64,000 nucleotides of DNA, taken from assembly GCA_019022495.1 (NCBI GenBank), contig JAFEKR010000028.1, positions 620,001-684,000 of the forward strand, written 5' to 3'. The translations under genes were made by a program, and so were the position numbers. A model generated the notes under the pieces. It ran no database searches, was not told the DNA's origin, and saw only the letters and a list, made by a program, of their open reading frames with translations. The stretch is from Epichloe hybrida (Eukaryota > Ascomycota > Sordariomycetes > Hypocreales > Clavicipitaceae). The number at the start of each line of letters is the position of its first letter. Positions within the stretch are counted from its first letter, which is position 1. Positions 1 to 11,621 of the stretch are shown here, in pieces.

Positions 1-3000
1 AGCAGCCTTCCTTGGAGCAAAGCCCAACGCTCTCTTTGGGCCGGTCCTCCCCTGCGCAGGACGGCGAACAGCCTGTGGGGGGGGCATAAGGCCACCTTTT
101 GGCTTCTCATCCTTCTGGGCCTTTTCATTCTCATTCCTTCTATTGCCCTTGTTGCCAAGTCGGTTCTGGCGAAGCTCATCGGGGGACCCTGTGCGAAGCT
201 TGTGGCCCTCGTACTCCATACTATTTAGTTGAAGGGCTGCCTTGCCAGCGGTGCGTACGTCTGCGAATTCGATAATGGCACCGCCATGGCCAGGCTGATG
301 GATGAGCTTGGTGATGGGACCTAGCGGCTCGACGAGAGCCCTGACGCGAGCGTCATTGACGATGTCAGGAAGGCCCATGAGAGCAATCGTCCTGGCTGCA
401 ATCTCTGACGACGAGGGCTTGTCGTTACTGTGCGTTGCATCCTTCAATGCCTCGTCGCCTTCGTAGTCGTGAATTGAGTCGGGGGGTGCTGGGGAGGCGG
501 AAAAGCGCTGGAGATCTGATGACTTGGCGGTAGGCTTCACCTTGTTCTCCTTGGAGACTTCGGCTTTGATGATCTGGGAGCGGAGTTTGGTATTGTTCAG
601 CTCTTCAACAGCCTTGGAAGCTTGCTCTTTGGTCTCAAAGTCCAAAAAGGCAAAGCCGCGATTTCGGCCGGCCATGTTTTGGGGAATATTGACTCTCTGC
701 ACCGTTCCAAACTTGCCAAACACGTCACGGATCTCGGCCTCCGAGGCGGCTTGGTCCAGGTTGCTGATGTGGACTTCACGCCCTTCGGCGATGGCACCCT
801 CGCGGCTCTTCTTTCGATTCGGGTTCGAGTATTTCGCAAGAAGCTTGAATTTCCCATCCAAAAGTCTGCCCTCCTTGGCGACGGCCTTGGCAGATGCCTC
901 TCTATCGAAGAAAGAAAGGTAGCAAAAGCGGCGGTGTGCGTTGACTTTCAAGCTGGGCCAACGGATGCTCAAGATCTCGCCGCAGTCTCGGAACAAATTT
1001 CTGATGTACTTCTCGTCGGCGGCAGGAGGGAAGTTTGCGATGTATACTGTTAGATCGTGGCCCGGCTGGACGCTGATTTGTGACTCTCCAAAGTATTTGG
1101 CGTCTCTGAGTAGAGCAGATTGTGCTTCTTCGGTTGAGCGATATTCGATCAATGCCGTCGTAGTTTGCTCTTGTTCATCCTTGTAAAAGGCGGTTATGTT
1201 GTTGATGTGACCATATGGCCTGAAATACTTTCGAACTTCGGTTTGTGTTGCCTCATACGGCAGGTTCGTGACAAGAATGGTCGAATTCTCTCTGTCACGC
1301 TTCGCAGGCTGGCTGGTAGATTCGCCGTCGACAGCCTCGTGACTGTTTCTCTGACGCTTGTTGCCACTTACCACATCATCTTGTGGTGTGTCCGCAGGAG
1401 ATTTTCGCTTTCTTTTGGAGCCACTTGGCGAGGACGCTGTTTCGGCACCAGGCTGCTCCTGAGACTGGACCTCTGCCTGGGCTTGGGCCTGGGCCTGGGC
1501 TTGGGCTTGGGCTTCATAATAAGCGGCATATTGCGCAGCCTGGGCCTCTTCTTCTCGCTTTCGACGATATCTGAGGACCTTCTGGGTCTGATGAACAAAG
1601 TCATTGGCCTGCCGCAATACTTCTGGCGTTTCGTAGAGGCTGCAATGCTGTGAGTAGACCTCGAGAATCTTCTCCGGCCAGTCGATCGACTCGTGTGTCG
1701 CAGCAGAATGTAGGGTTACAGTGGCCATCGACGGTGTTTTATGGCCGGACCCTCGAGGGTGATTGGACGCAAAAACGAACATCTCCCATGTGTATCGGTT
1801 GAACCAGAAATCGTAGCTGTTGGCATGGATGGCGTTTTTTTCAAGCTTGTTCCATACAGCCCTTGCCTCATCGTGTGCGACTTTTGTCTCTGTCAGATAC
1901 TGGATATAGATTCTTTCCAGTCGATATTTCGGATCTCCCTGGAAATTTTTACCGTAGAGCTTCTTGCCCGTTTTCATGACCAAATCCATGGATGCTTTGA
2001 GTCCAGCCTCTAAAGCGCGAAGTCTATCGTTCTCTGTCTCTTTGATCGCGGTTCTTCTCAGATATGAGCACCATGCACTATACATCACAATCATGCTCTC
2101 CATGCCATCTTTGCATAGCTGGGCATCAACGGTCGCCGCGTCTTTGACGGATTCAACTTGATCAAGCGGTAGACCCGCCTCTTCAGCGCATTGTATGTAT
2201 CTGCTCCAAAGCTGTCCAGAACTTGGGCAATGTTGTACCGCTCTCCGAGACGCGTCGAGACCGCGGGCCGGAAAGGACGAAGCATCAGTAGTCGAAGACA
2301 GAAACACCATGTACTCTTGCCATGCGTCCTCATCGGTCGCGAATAAGTCTGTGAGGGCTCTGTCAAACAAGCCAGAGCAGAGGCGGATCGAAAGTTCGGT
2401 GTCTTTCTGCTTTCTCTTGGTTCCGCGCACTTCCCAATCCAGATAATCTCGAAGTAAAGTCTTTTGTGCCTCGACATCGCCATTGCGCTCGGCCTGCTTC
2501 AGCTTCAGCTCAAATGGATCACGCGCTTCGGCGGCTCTCTTCGGCTCTTGGGCGTTGGTTGTGATTTCTTTCATGGTGTCTTCCCATGCAGCTTGATTGT
2601 ACTCGGACAGGAAGCTCGAAAAGGCTTGCGAGGTTTCTTCCCAGGTGAGGTGAGGTGTCGCCAACCGGTCGCGATAAAGCCGGGTTACCCTGTTCAGAAG
2701 TTCGGGTGTCTGGTTGTTGCGAAAGTTTTCGACTTCGAGCGAAATCCATCGGTTCCAGAGTTCGTGGCTATCGCTCAGACGGTATTGAATAGCTTCGTAT
2801 CCTTGCTGCCATAGGTCCAGTGTTGAATCCAAGGAGAAGAGCTCCTGGCCTATCAACTGCTCGTCCTCCGACCACCCAGCATCGCTAGAGTTGCTACGTT
2901 CCCAGAGACTCTGGAAGAATTCGCAGTATGACAGCCACAGGCGCAAGCTGCCGGGCTCCGCGCTCACGGCACGTTTGTAAAGCTCGATGAGGTTGACGCG

Positions 3001-3078
3001 ATGCTCGAGGTCGGATGCATTGCGCGCTGATTCTTCGAGGTAGGCCACCCAGCTGCTTTCACCTACAGGATTGGCCAT
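1..3078 (-). CDS. PRP24: U4/U6 snRNP recycling factor PRP24/SART3-type, 3' end cut by window
   Basis: Single open frame from the ATG at 3078 to base 1 (1026 codons, no stop seen), so the C-terminal end is just outside the window. The N-terminal ~560 residues are rich in W/Y/E helices of HAT-repeat type (for example LWNRWISLEVENF). Three clear RRMs follow: around residue 600 (RNP2 ILVTNL), 676 (LTVYIANF) and 767 (REVHISNL, with RNP1 RGFAFLDF). A weaker fourth RRM-like segment follows (ARTIALMGLP). The last visible residues, KRALGFAPRKAA, fit the conserved C-terminal LSm-interaction motif. The HAT plus RRM layout is that of SART3/long fungal Prp24, which binds U6 snRNA and helps re-anneal U4/U6 after splicing (family knowledge). 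An Ala-Gln repeat (six AQ units, bases ~1467-1515) links the HAT and RRM parts. Intronless as read. Confidence 0.9.
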   Translation of the reverse strand, partial: MANPVGESSWVAYLEESARNASDLEHRVNLIELYKRAVSAEPGSLRLWLSYCEFFQSLWERSNSSDAGWSEDEQLIGQELFSLDSTLDLWQQGYEAIQYRLSDSHELWNRWISLEVENFRNNQTPELLNRVTRLYRDRLATPHLTWEETSQAFSSFLSEYNQAAWEDTMKEITTNAQEPKRAAEARDPFELKLKQAERNGDVEAQKTLLRDYLDWEVRGTKRKQKDTELSIRLCSGLFDRALTDLFATDEDAWQEYMVFLSSTTDASSFPARGLDASRRAVQHCPSSGQLWSRYIQCAEEAGLPLDQVESVKDAATVDAQLCKDGMESMIVMYSAWCSYLRRTAIKETENDRLRALEAGLKASMDLVMKTGKKLYGKNFQGDPKYRLERIYIQYLTETKVAHDEARAVWNKLEKNAIHANSYDFWFNRYTWEMFVFASNHPRGSGHKTPSMATVTLHSAATHESIDWPEKILEVYSQHCSLYETPEVLRQANDFVHQTQKVLRYRRKREEEAQAAQYAAYYEAQAQAQAQAQAQAEVQSQEQPGAETASSPSGSKRKRKSPADTPQDDVVSGNKRQRNSHEAVDGESTSQPAKRDRENSTILVTNLPYEATQTEVRKYFRPYGHINNITAFYKDEQEQTTTALIEYRSTEEAQSALLRDAKYFGESQISVQPGHDLTVYIANFPPAADEKYIRNLFRDCGEILSIRWPSLKVNAHRRFCYLSFFDREASAKAVAKEGRLLDGKFKLLAKYSNPNRKKSREGAIAEGREVHISNLDQAASEAEIRDVFGKFGTVQRVNIPQNMAGRNRGFAFLDFETKEQASKAVEELNNTKLRSQIIKAEVSKENKVKPTAKSSDLQRFSASPAPPDSIHDYEGDEALKDATHSNDKPSSSEIAARTIALMGLPDIVNDARVRALVEPLGPITKLIHQPGHGGAIIEFADVRTAGKAALQLNSMEYEGHKLRTGSPDELRQNRLGNKGNRRNENEKAQKDEKPKGGLMPPPQAVRRPAQGRTGPKRALGFAPRKAA

Positions 3079-4946
3079 TGTATTGGACGCTATCGCGGTC
3101 TGACGCAATGTGAACCGGCAGCATGCCTTGCGGTGGATGACTTGCGTTGGATGACTTGCGTTGGAAAGCGTTTGGCAGGCAGCGATCCTTGCTCAAGATG
3201 GTGGCACAGCTGGCTGCCTGGCATGGCATGGGTGGTTGACTGACGGCTGTGGGTCAAGAATGTGGTCAACTCAGCCAGCCAGCTATCTCACAATCAAATC
3301 AGTCATCGTCATCGACCAATCTCCGTTCTGGACAACTGAAGAAATCTTTTTCATTTTAAAACAGCCACGTCTAATTTGCATATGGACCTGCTCTCGTTTT
3401 TTTTTTTCGACACTGATGCATGCTCAGAAATGGCAACCAACATGGCGATGCTACCTACCCTAGATGAGAGAGTATGTTTTATTATTTTTTTCAATCCGCC
3501 CTACCTCCCTCGTTAAGTTTTTCAAAGGGCTGACTTGATGATCGGGGCTTATTTAGGCAACATCCGATACGGAAAATTGAATGCACGACAAAAATTACTT
3601 CCGTATAGTAATCAGACGACAACTAAGCCTTCGAGGTGCTGTTAGTATGTGGAAAAAGTCCTGTGTCTCGATCTTGGATTCTTGGAGCGGAATCGAAACA
3701 GATTTTTGTTGGACCACACCCCACAGACTCTTTTTTGATACCATCCCCAGACAACCCGAAGATCAGATGAAGAAGATCTGCACGGGGAAAGATGAGAGGT
3801 GGAGACGTCATTCATTCGGAGATACATAGTCATCGAAACTCATACAATCGCGGCCGAAAGGGGCCAGGGTTTCAGCTAATTTCCAGTGTCGACATCTCTG
3901 AGCGGTAATATTCTTACGCTACATGGGTCAGGAGCCTTGGTCTTTGCCTTCTCGAAGAGCTCCTCCGTACGGAGACAATCACAGACAACTGGCGGGTTGG
4001 GCCACGTTGTTTGTTTGGCGGCGCCACGGGCACGGACTGCAAAAGCTTGAAGAAGCCTGTGCGCTGCCGTTGCGACCTCAAAACTCGGCCAAACCGACCT
4101 CGTTGAGTTCGGGACTCAGGAGCACCCATGCTGTGTTTGTTACTCCGTACCCTTCATCGGTACCTGCATACGGACGTACTTGCATCATGCGTTTTATTAT
4201 TACCGCGCAGCCCTGTTTCCGCATCAGTGCACTCCGACAGGACAGCCTTCAAACTCAGAGACGAGGCAAGAATAGAGAACAAGTGTTCTATACATACTTT
4301 TACATGCAATGGGTTCTGGTCTCGCAACTCTGAGGCCTCTGAGCGAACGAGTCAGTCCTGGTGTGTCCTTGCAACAATTGTGCCCATCACAACACCAAAG
4401 CGGATGGATCAAGAACAGAACAGCAGGTGCTCCGTAATACTGTCGCGTGAACCACGTAACGTCGAACGCCACCGCTACAACGTTGTAATATTGGGTCTTC
4501 CACTCCGTACCTGCTTGCTCCTGCTTGCTCCCTCATCACATGTGATACCACCGTCTACGTCCGTATGTACGGATCCGTACTCCGTAGGGGTCTCATGGAT
4601 GTTGCAGCATGAACTGACTAATAACAACGCTGCTCCGTACATCCTATCCAATCTGAAATCGAGTTCATAGCGCAGAGAGGCGCGGTCTAAGCCAGGAACC
4701 CATGTGTTTCAACCCAACGTCTCCATTTTCCCAAATAGCCTAATAACGCTGGCGAAGCCATTTTCAGCTAATAAAACTCCGCAAAGCAGGCTGTCATGAC
4801 AAGCCAACTTTGGACCAGGGAGATGAGGAGGTTGCATGACAACTCTCATTTCATCCGCTCCTTCTTCCTCACCTCGAGACGTAGTAGTCTTTCTTTTCCC
4901 ATCCATCTCATTTCCCTGGCATTTATTTGCCCATCCAAAAAAAAAA
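3079..4946. other. Intergenic region, no gene recognised
   Basis: About 1.9 kb between PRP24 and the ankyrin gene, which diverge, so both promoters should lie here. Open frames are short and overlap on both strands without recognisable motifs. The right half (3960-4640) is dense in a short TCCGTAC-type motif, including a near-palindromic cluster at 4558-4590. An A-run directly precedes the ankyrin start codon. Confidence 0.6.
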
Positions 4947-7900
4947 ATGAGCTACCAGCATATCGACTGGTCTAGAGGTGATATCGCCAGACACGCTCCC
5001 GTACTCCCCCCAAAAGACTCTTATGCCGACCTAAAAGAAGCCCTTGACCTTCCACGATCGTCCACTCCAAGCTCGGCTTCTGCTTCAGTCGTTTCTGCTC
5101 CATCCTTAAGCAGACATCCAGACGGCGGGCCTCCTTCGTTGAGCAATAGGGCTTTCCCCTTTCCCCAACAAGCACGACCACCACCACCACCACCACTACC
5201 GCATCAACAGCTAATATCGTCTGCGAGCCTATCTCGTGCTCTGTCTCACCGGGGCTTCAGCATGGCGTCTGTGAGCAAGGCCCAATCGCAATGCCTTCAA
5301 CTCTGTACTGTAGTTGCGGCAGCGTGCGACCGAGTTGCCGAAAAGATGTCCGAGTACACTGCTTTGGTCAAGCACCTACCACACGGTTTTGGCCCTTTGG
5401 CGAACGATGTGCTTGACACATGTCAAGTTCTTTTCTACATTGAAGCTGGTCTTGGCGAAGCCGCTCGTCATAACGAATCCCTTCCTCTCGACATGATCAC
5501 TGTGCTGGAGAAGAAGTTCCGAGTTGCGCAGATTGACTTCCGTGGCCTCGACCAGCTAGTAGGCAAGCAGCTGGAATATGAGCGCAAGGGCGCCATGGGC
5601 CGCATGAGACGCGGCTTTGGCAAGATGTTTGGAGACAGCAGTCTCGAAAAGACGACCCATGCGCTGGCAAAAACTCGCGAGGACCTGAAAATCAGCGCCC
5701 TCATGTTCCAGTGGAAACTCGGTGCAGATCGCATGGAGAGCGAACTCGGCATTGGATATATCGGCCTTGCCGCTGCTCTGGATGCAACGGATCACCGGCG
5801 CCAGCGGGCAGGATCACGGGCATCCGAGGATGGGATACCCAGCTACCGTTCGCCGTCGCACCATCGCAGTGCCGAGGACCATCATCTGGCCATGGCTGAG
5901 CATTCTCACCTGCCGGTTCTGCCTCCAATTCCCAAGATTGATAGGGCAACCGCTTACGGACACGAGTCTGTGAGTGCAGAGAGCAACGGGTATGCTGCTC
6001 ATGGACTGGACTACTCTCACCTCAGTTCGAACACAAGATATACCAACAGCTCCAACGGAAGCTCTTATGATGGACAACTAGCCAAGAGATTGCTGTTACC
6101 AGATCGCATGAGCACTTTTGACGAAGAGAACGAGACGAGTTCATCATTGGACGAAATAGTTGCCGATATCAAGGCCCTCGAGTTGGATAGCTCTAAAGCA
6201 ATTCACATGGAGAGCGAGCCGTTCAACATGCCGCGCCAAACGCCCCGCAGCAACGTGGACGCGGACCGATCGAATGTCAAGCAGATTCTTGCGTCTGCAG
6301 TCCGCGCCGGGGATCACAAGCTCGTCGTGCAGCTGCTTGATCGCGGCGTCTCACCAGACACTGGGTCGGACTCACACGCGCTCAATGAAGCTATTCTGAA
6401 CCACGATGCCGAGAGCATCCGCCTACTGCTCCTCTACGGGGTCGATCCTAACGCCACAGACAAGCACAGTGTCAGCCCTCTTGTCGCAGCCGCCGAGAAA
6501 TCGTACCTCGACGGTGCCATTGCACTGCTCAAGTACGGCGCAGACCCCAACATGTCTCTTGACCCCGACATGGACTCGCCTCTTTCCATCGCAGCAATAG
6601 CCAACAACGTCAGGCTCACCCATCTGCTTCTGATGTACGGAGCGAATGCGAACCAGAGCACGGCCAATGGCAACACTGTTCTTGTTGGGTCCATCAACAA
6701 GAGGACGCCGAAGCACCTCATCGACATGCTGCTCAATTACGGCGCTGGCCCCAACGAAAAGAACGGCGAGGGCAAGACGGCTTTGTTTGAAGCCATCACC
6801 AGCGCCCGTGTCGATATCGTCAGCAGTCTCATCGAGCATGGAGCCAACACGAATCTCCCTGGTCCCAAGCACATGCTGTGGCCAGCAACTTACCAGGCGC
6901 CCTGTCTGCAAGTTCTTCTTGCCAACGGTGCCGACCACAAGAAGTGCCCTGGCATCATGGAACTCGCCGCCAGCGTCAACAACATCGAGTCAATCCGCCT
7001 TCTCCTCAAGGCTGGCGTAGACCCCAACGCCAAGAAAGATGGAACATACACACCCCTGTGCACGTCCATCCGCGATAACCGCAAGGACATCTTCGACCTC
7101 CTTCTCCGCAGCGGCGCGGATCCCAATGCCCCAGCCGCCGAGTACCCTTGCTTCAAGTGCGTCACTCACCACAGGGAACATTTCCTGCCTGCTCTCGTAG
7201 CAGCCGGCGGCAACCTGGGCTCACCCAAGGGCATCCTCGAAACGGCCGTAACGTCCAAGAATGGCCCGGCGCTGAAATGGCTGCTGGACCAAGGCATCGA
7301 CCCGAATGAAAAGACGCCCAAGGGCTACACGCCGCTGACGAGCGCCATTTGCGACAACCACATTGGCTTCGTCGACACGCTCCTCGCGCGTGGAGCCAAC
7401 CCCAACGTCCGCGGCCAAGACTGGCCCGTTTGCATGGCCGTCCGCAACCCCGAGATCCTGGCACGCATCTTGGCTGTGCTCCCCGAGCCACGCGCCTTCA
7501 AGGGTGTCATGGAAATGGCCGTCGTAGCCAACAAGCTCGAATCCGTCAAGCTCCTGCTCGCAGCAGGCGTCTCCGTCGAAGACAAGAACGGCGGCGTCTT
7601 CTCCCCCCTGACATCCGCCCTCCGCGAACACCGCAAAGAAATCGTCGTCTTCCTCCTCAACGACGGCCGCGCCGACGTCAACGCGCCCGGCGAACATCTC
7701 CCCATCGTCAAGGCCCTCCGACGATGCGCCACCGAGCACACGGACATGATCGATCTGCTGCTCGAAAAGGGCGCCGACCCCAACAAGGTCTACAGAGGAT
7801 GGAACGGCATCATGCAGGCCATCGAGAACGGCGACATAGACATGCTCAAGAAGCTGGCGCAAAAGTCTGGCGTAGATATGAAAGTCAAGGATGAGCTCGG

Positions 7901-7979
7901 TCGGACTGTCACAGAGATTGCCATCTCAAGAAGGTGGGAGGAGGCGGTGGATGTTCTGCTTGCACATTCTCTGAATTAG
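4947..7979 (+). CDS. Ankyrin-repeat protein with a conserved-looking N-terminal domain
   Basis: 1010 aa from the ATG at 4947, which follows an A-run. An in-frame ATG at 4836 would add 37 hydrophobic/basic residues but looks less likely. Residues ~1-100 are Pro/Ser-rich and disordered, with a proline run. Residues ~110-285 form an alpha-helical domain with paired cysteines (QCLQLCTVVAAACDRVAEKM) and long helices resembling N-terminal domains of fungal NLR-like or ankyrin proteins; I cannot name the family. After a Ser/His-rich linker, ankyrin repeats run from ~440 to the end. The recurring signature is LLLxxGADPN, and at least a dozen units are recognisable. Such proteins act as protein-interaction scaffolds; the substrate is unknown. 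No catalytic domain or membrane segment is visible. Intronless. A T20 tract follows the stop. Confidence 0.88.
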   Translation: MSYQHIDWSRGDIARHAPVLPPKDSYADLKEALDLPRSSTPSSASASVVSAPSLSRHPDGGPPSLSNRAFPFPQQARPPPPPPLPHQQLISSASLSRALSHRGFSMASVSKAQSQCLQLCTVVAAACDRVAEKMSEYTALVKHLPHGFGPLANDVLDTCQVLFYIEAGLGEAARHNESLPLDMITVLEKKFRVAQIDFRGLDQLVGKQLEYERKGAMGRMRRGFGKMFGDSSLEKTTHALAKTREDLKISALMFQWKLGADRMESELGIGYIGLAAALDATDHRRQRAGSRASEDGIPSYRSPSHHRSAEDHHLAMAEHSHLPVLPPIPKIDRATAYGHESVSAESNGYAAHGLDYSHLSSNTRYTNSSNGSSYDGQLAKRLLLPDRMSTFDEENETSSSLDEIVADIKALELDSSKAIHMESEPFNMPRQTPRSNVDADRSNVKQILASAVRAGDHKLVVQLLDRGVSPDTGSDSHALNEAILNHDAESIRLLLLYGVDPNATDKHSVSPLVAAAEKSYLDGAIALLKYGADPNMSLDPDMDSPLSIAAIANNVRLTHLLLMYGANANQSTANGNTVLVGSINKRTPKHLIDMLLNYGAGPNEKNGEGKTALFEAITSARVDIVSSLIEHGANTNLPGPKHMLWPATYQAPCLQVLLANGADHKKCPGIMELAASVNNIESIRLLLKAGVDPNAKKDGTYTPLCTSIRDNRKDIFDLLLRSGADPNAPAAEYPCFKCVTHHREHFLPALVAAGGNLGSPKGILETAVTSKNGPALKWLLDQGIDPNEKTPKGYTPLTSAICDNHIGFVDTLLARGANPNVRGQDWPVCMAVRNPEILARILAVLPEPRAFKGVMEMAVVANKLESVKLLLAAGVSVEDKNGGVFSPLTSALREHRKEIVVFLLNDGRADVNAPGEHLPIVKALRRCATEHTDMIDLLLEKGADPNKVYRGWNGIMQAIENGDIDMLKKLAQKSGVDMKVKDELGRTVTEIAISRRWEEAVDVLLAHSLN

Positions 7980-10555
7980 ATGCCAGCGCATTTTTCCTTT
8001 TTTTTTTTTTTTTTTTTTCGTCGTCGTTTCCGTTTCCCCCTCTTTTCCCGGCGCCCTTGGCACTTGCCCATGCGGGACTTGTCCCTCGGTTTACCGCCAT
8101 GGATAACCGGACACCTGATACCAATTTTTTTTTTTTTTTCATTTTTGTCATCCATGTCATTTGTATATTTTTTTTTCATTGCATCCACTATGTGAATTAC
8201 ATATCTATATCTAATTAGTGTGATAAACGGACTGCACGGGATGAGCATAATGAATATTGTTTTTGAACGATGCCACAAGTCGTCTGTCCTACACCGAGTG
8301 GGCTCCTTTGGTACAAATGTCAAAAGCAACTTGATTGCCAGACAGCAACTCGGATGTCTCACCTCGGCAGCAAGCCAAAGGAAAATAGGAACAGGGGCAG
8401 CAGCCAATCGCGGCAGCCACCTCGAACCATCCAGACAGGTCGAGGAAGGTTCTGCGCAGAATCGCATCACGGAAAGTTGGAAGGCGAGGAAAAGATTCGG
8501 ACTCCACCTCGTGCATTTGATTGAGCCAAGGCGTGTCCGAGCTGCATTGACAACATACATATTTCAGATGATTCATCTTTTCGGATAGAACGGTGGAACA
8601 ACAAGTAACAACAACAAGCACGTGCGGTGTACATATCTTATTCCACTTGCTTGACCGTTTCTCGATGACACACAACGGGCACCGAGGTACAAATTGAAAA
8701 GAATGCACTTTGCAGTGTCTGCAGTCTGACATGGGACGGCAACTTCGTGTTCAGATTCATGCTGTGTTCTGTTTTTGGGCTTTCAAACATGTGGTTCGAC
8801 GGGTTTCTAAAAAAAAAAAGCGAAAAAAACAAACAAGAGGCAGGGAGTCCACGATTTCCCCCCCACCTCTGCTCGCTATAGCGGGTTCCAGTGTGTGGCA
8901 CGCCGCACGAATTCATGCAGGGTGGAGACGATTGAACTACGGATCCGTAAGCCATTGACATAATAAACGGATAGAGATTGATTTCATGCTACCGCGGTAT
9001 AAGATAGTTTAAAGCCTTTACTGCCGGTACTATTGGCATGATGGGTATTGAAATTAGTTAAATAGAACTATTATGGCTGTGAGCATCAAAAAATGATCAA
9101 AACCAGTCACCTGTTGCCAGAGCGAGAAAGAATCAAGAGAACCCATGCTGGCTGTTTCATGACGACTCACCTGGCACTGCTGCCGCTCCAACAACGGTCC
9201 AATGGAAAACGGGTTGGTAGGCAAGCGTCCCCACTTCACGATGCTGCGGCTGGAATCTTGCATGTCGATGCGATCTTTTCTGACATCGCAGCAACTTGTC
9301 TGGCTGTCGGTTTTCGCCCCTTCTATCATGGCACCCCTCATGCTATCAGGACAGTGCTACGACACTATCCTACATACGGGACGGACACAGTCCCCTTCCT
9401 CTTCACCAAAAACTGAGACGACGGCTTTGCTGACAATGCAGGCAGGACCCCTGTCTGGTGGCGCCTTCTCTCTGCCCCTGACTACTGCAACTGCAACCTT
9501 GCGGCCCAACCAGAAGCCTTTGCTGGACCCTACTTTTCCTAGTTTGCGAACCCGTTCAGGCGAGCGGTTTTCTTTTGGTCTCTACTCCGTACTCTGTACG
9601 GATTACATACTGCGGAGTTACCAGCGCGCTATCTTTGATGTCTCCGGTTTGTACTCCGCACTCTGTAAAAAAGGTGTGTATTGACATGCAACGCAGACGC
9701 AGACAGTTCCTTCCCCTGTCTGGTCTGTCTGGTAGGTAGAGCTAGGTAGGTGCACAACAGCAGCAGAGCCTAACCGCCCTCGCATCATTTGCTAGGCCTT
9801 GGCAGTGTCATTATTTCCGTTCCAAGCGCACGCACAGCCCGTGGACCGAACTCTGCGCTCGTGCTCCGTAAATGTCGTGTTTGTCGCCCTCCGCACTTTC
9901 TTCATTTGTCCCACTCTCTCTCTCTCTCTTGCCTCAATTGTCCTTCACTTCACCTTCTTCACTCTTTCCTTCACCGTGCGTTTGATTTCGCTGCCTTTTT
10001 TGGCCGGCATTACACGATAAACACTTTTCGTGTCTAGATTTTCCGTTTTTCGTTTCTCTTCCTTGCCTCCGGCGCATCATCATCTGCCGCGTTCCTTCGA
10101 ATTGTTAACTCAATCCGCTTTTCACATTCTTGACCTTGCGGACATTTTGACCACCAACCGAATTTCTGCGTTACATTCCGTTCTCGACATACTGCTTCTC
10201 TCATTCATCCCACGTACTCACTTACTTGGCGATAATCCGTCACTGGTGACCACAACATTGTCGCATCGGATCGACTCTCATTTTCTCACACCACCGCTTC
10301 GCATCGCACTTGCCAGCTGCTCGACTGGGTCGGTCTACCTCCCGGCATTAGACTTCGAAGAAGGAGGAGTCTCTTCTTCGTCCCCAGGCACAGATCCGGT
10401 CGTCTTGTCATTCAACGCTCTTGTTCTGGTGGCACCGTTATCATATCGATTTTCTGTCAGGATAGCTAGCTATCCCAGAATTATCTTGGTGAGCCGCCGA
10501 TACTAACAGTAGAGTTCGGTCGTGCGAAGAAGCTTGGAAGCTCGCAACCCTCGTC
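7980..10555. other. Intergenic region with T-rich 3' UTR and long pyrimidine-rich leader
   Basis: 7980-8200 carries T homopolymers directly after the ankyrin stop, probably its 3' UTR. 8200-9780 has only overlapping short frames with no recognisable product. TCCGTA-type motifs occur at 8941-8953 and 9585-9660. 9880-10555 is strongly C/T-rich on the + strand, as in fungal promoters and leaders. It is probably the promoter and 5' leader of the CFEM gene. Confidence 0.55.
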
Positions 10556-11621
10556 ATGGGTCGATTTTTACCGATTCTCCTCAGCCTCATTGGCACACTT
10601 CACGTCATTGGTGTCTCTGGCCAAAGTGCCGCCGAGTGTATCGTGAGTTGAATCGTACTTTTCTTGACATCGCCACCCTTGATTAAGAAGGAGACCCAAC
10701 GTTTATTCAGACACTGTCAACTGACTTTTCTGTATAGGGACGCTGCACGGGTAAAATACGAGACCAATTCAAGGACCTGCAATGTGCAGACGCCAATGCG
10801 GCACCATGCTTCTGCAACAATCCGACCTTCCCTCGCGCAGTCCTGGAGTGTAGCCAGTCATGTGGTGCGACTATGGATATGGTGTCTGGTTACCTTACCT
10901 CGGACTTCTGCAAAGGTATGTCGTCTTTTACTTTGGACGTGAAACTCAGCCATGGGTAGAGTTTGAGCTGACTCTTGATATTCAGTCCAAGGACTCGTCA
11001 AGCCGAGCGAATCTGCGGCTGCGAGCACTCTGGCATCATCAACACCTGCAGTGACATCCTCAGCGGCATCGGCAACTAGCAGCACCACAACCAGCAGCAC
11101 TGCTGCCGCCCAAACGACGCCGATCAGCTCTGCAACCCCAGCTCCTTCCTCAACGTCGAGCCACGCTACTACTTCATCAACCGTGCCAGGAGTTTCCTCA
11201 TCTGCCACCGCCGAGACGACTGGTTCCTCGACGTCATCCGCTACATCGTCTTCGACCTCGGATACAGTAGCCGGCGCAACCTCATCTGCCGCTTCTGCTG
11301 CCGCAGCAGGCTCGACCTCGAGTGGACTATCTCAGGCCGCCATTGCCGGTATTGGCATTGGTATTGGAGCCGCAGTTATTGCCGTAGCCGGTATCGTCAT
11401 TTGCATGCTTCTCAAGGGCCGAAAGAAAAAGGCTACCCGTAAACCAGAAAATATGGATATCTCAAAGCCGTTGCCTGGCTCTGGCCGGATGTACCCTAAG
11501 CGAGGACAACTATCGTGCCAGACGGGATGCTTCCTTTGAAAAATACGGGCCCGACATCGAAATGACAGCAAATCGATACGAAGACATGCTACCTCGAACC
11601 CAGCCTAGAACAATGGTGTAG
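10556..11621 (+). CDS. CFEM-domain single-pass membrane protein (apparent 3' frameshift)
   Basis: Exons 10556-10642, 10738-10915 and 10986 onward; introns of 95 and 70 nt. Residues 1-22 form a signal peptide (MGRFLPILLSLIGTLHVIG). The following ~65 residues have eight cysteines spaced C-x3-C-x12-C-x7-C-x-C-x11-C-x3-C-x15-C, with Asp after the third; this is the CFEM pattern. A Ser/Thr/Ala-rich stalk follows. Next comes a transmembrane helix (IAGIGIGIGAAVIAVAGIVI) and a basic KGRKKK stop-transfer segment. CFEM proteins bind haem, act in adhesion or serve as surface sensors (family knowledge); a membrane-anchored form suggests surface sensing or adhesion. As read, the frame stops at 11537. The next frame, however, carries the tail SFEKYGPDIEMTANRYEDML, ending at 11621. 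One extra base in the CCC at 11494-11496 would explain the break. Confidence 0.78.

Noticed and set aside
7221..7862. 213-codon minus-strand frame
   Set aside because: Complement of the ankyrin repeats; the + strand frame encodes regular LLLxxGADPN units.
10030..10506. 158-codon frame upstream of the CFEM gene
   Set aside because: Lies in a C/T-rich leader/promoter where random frames are long; no motif. Could be an upstream ORF at most.
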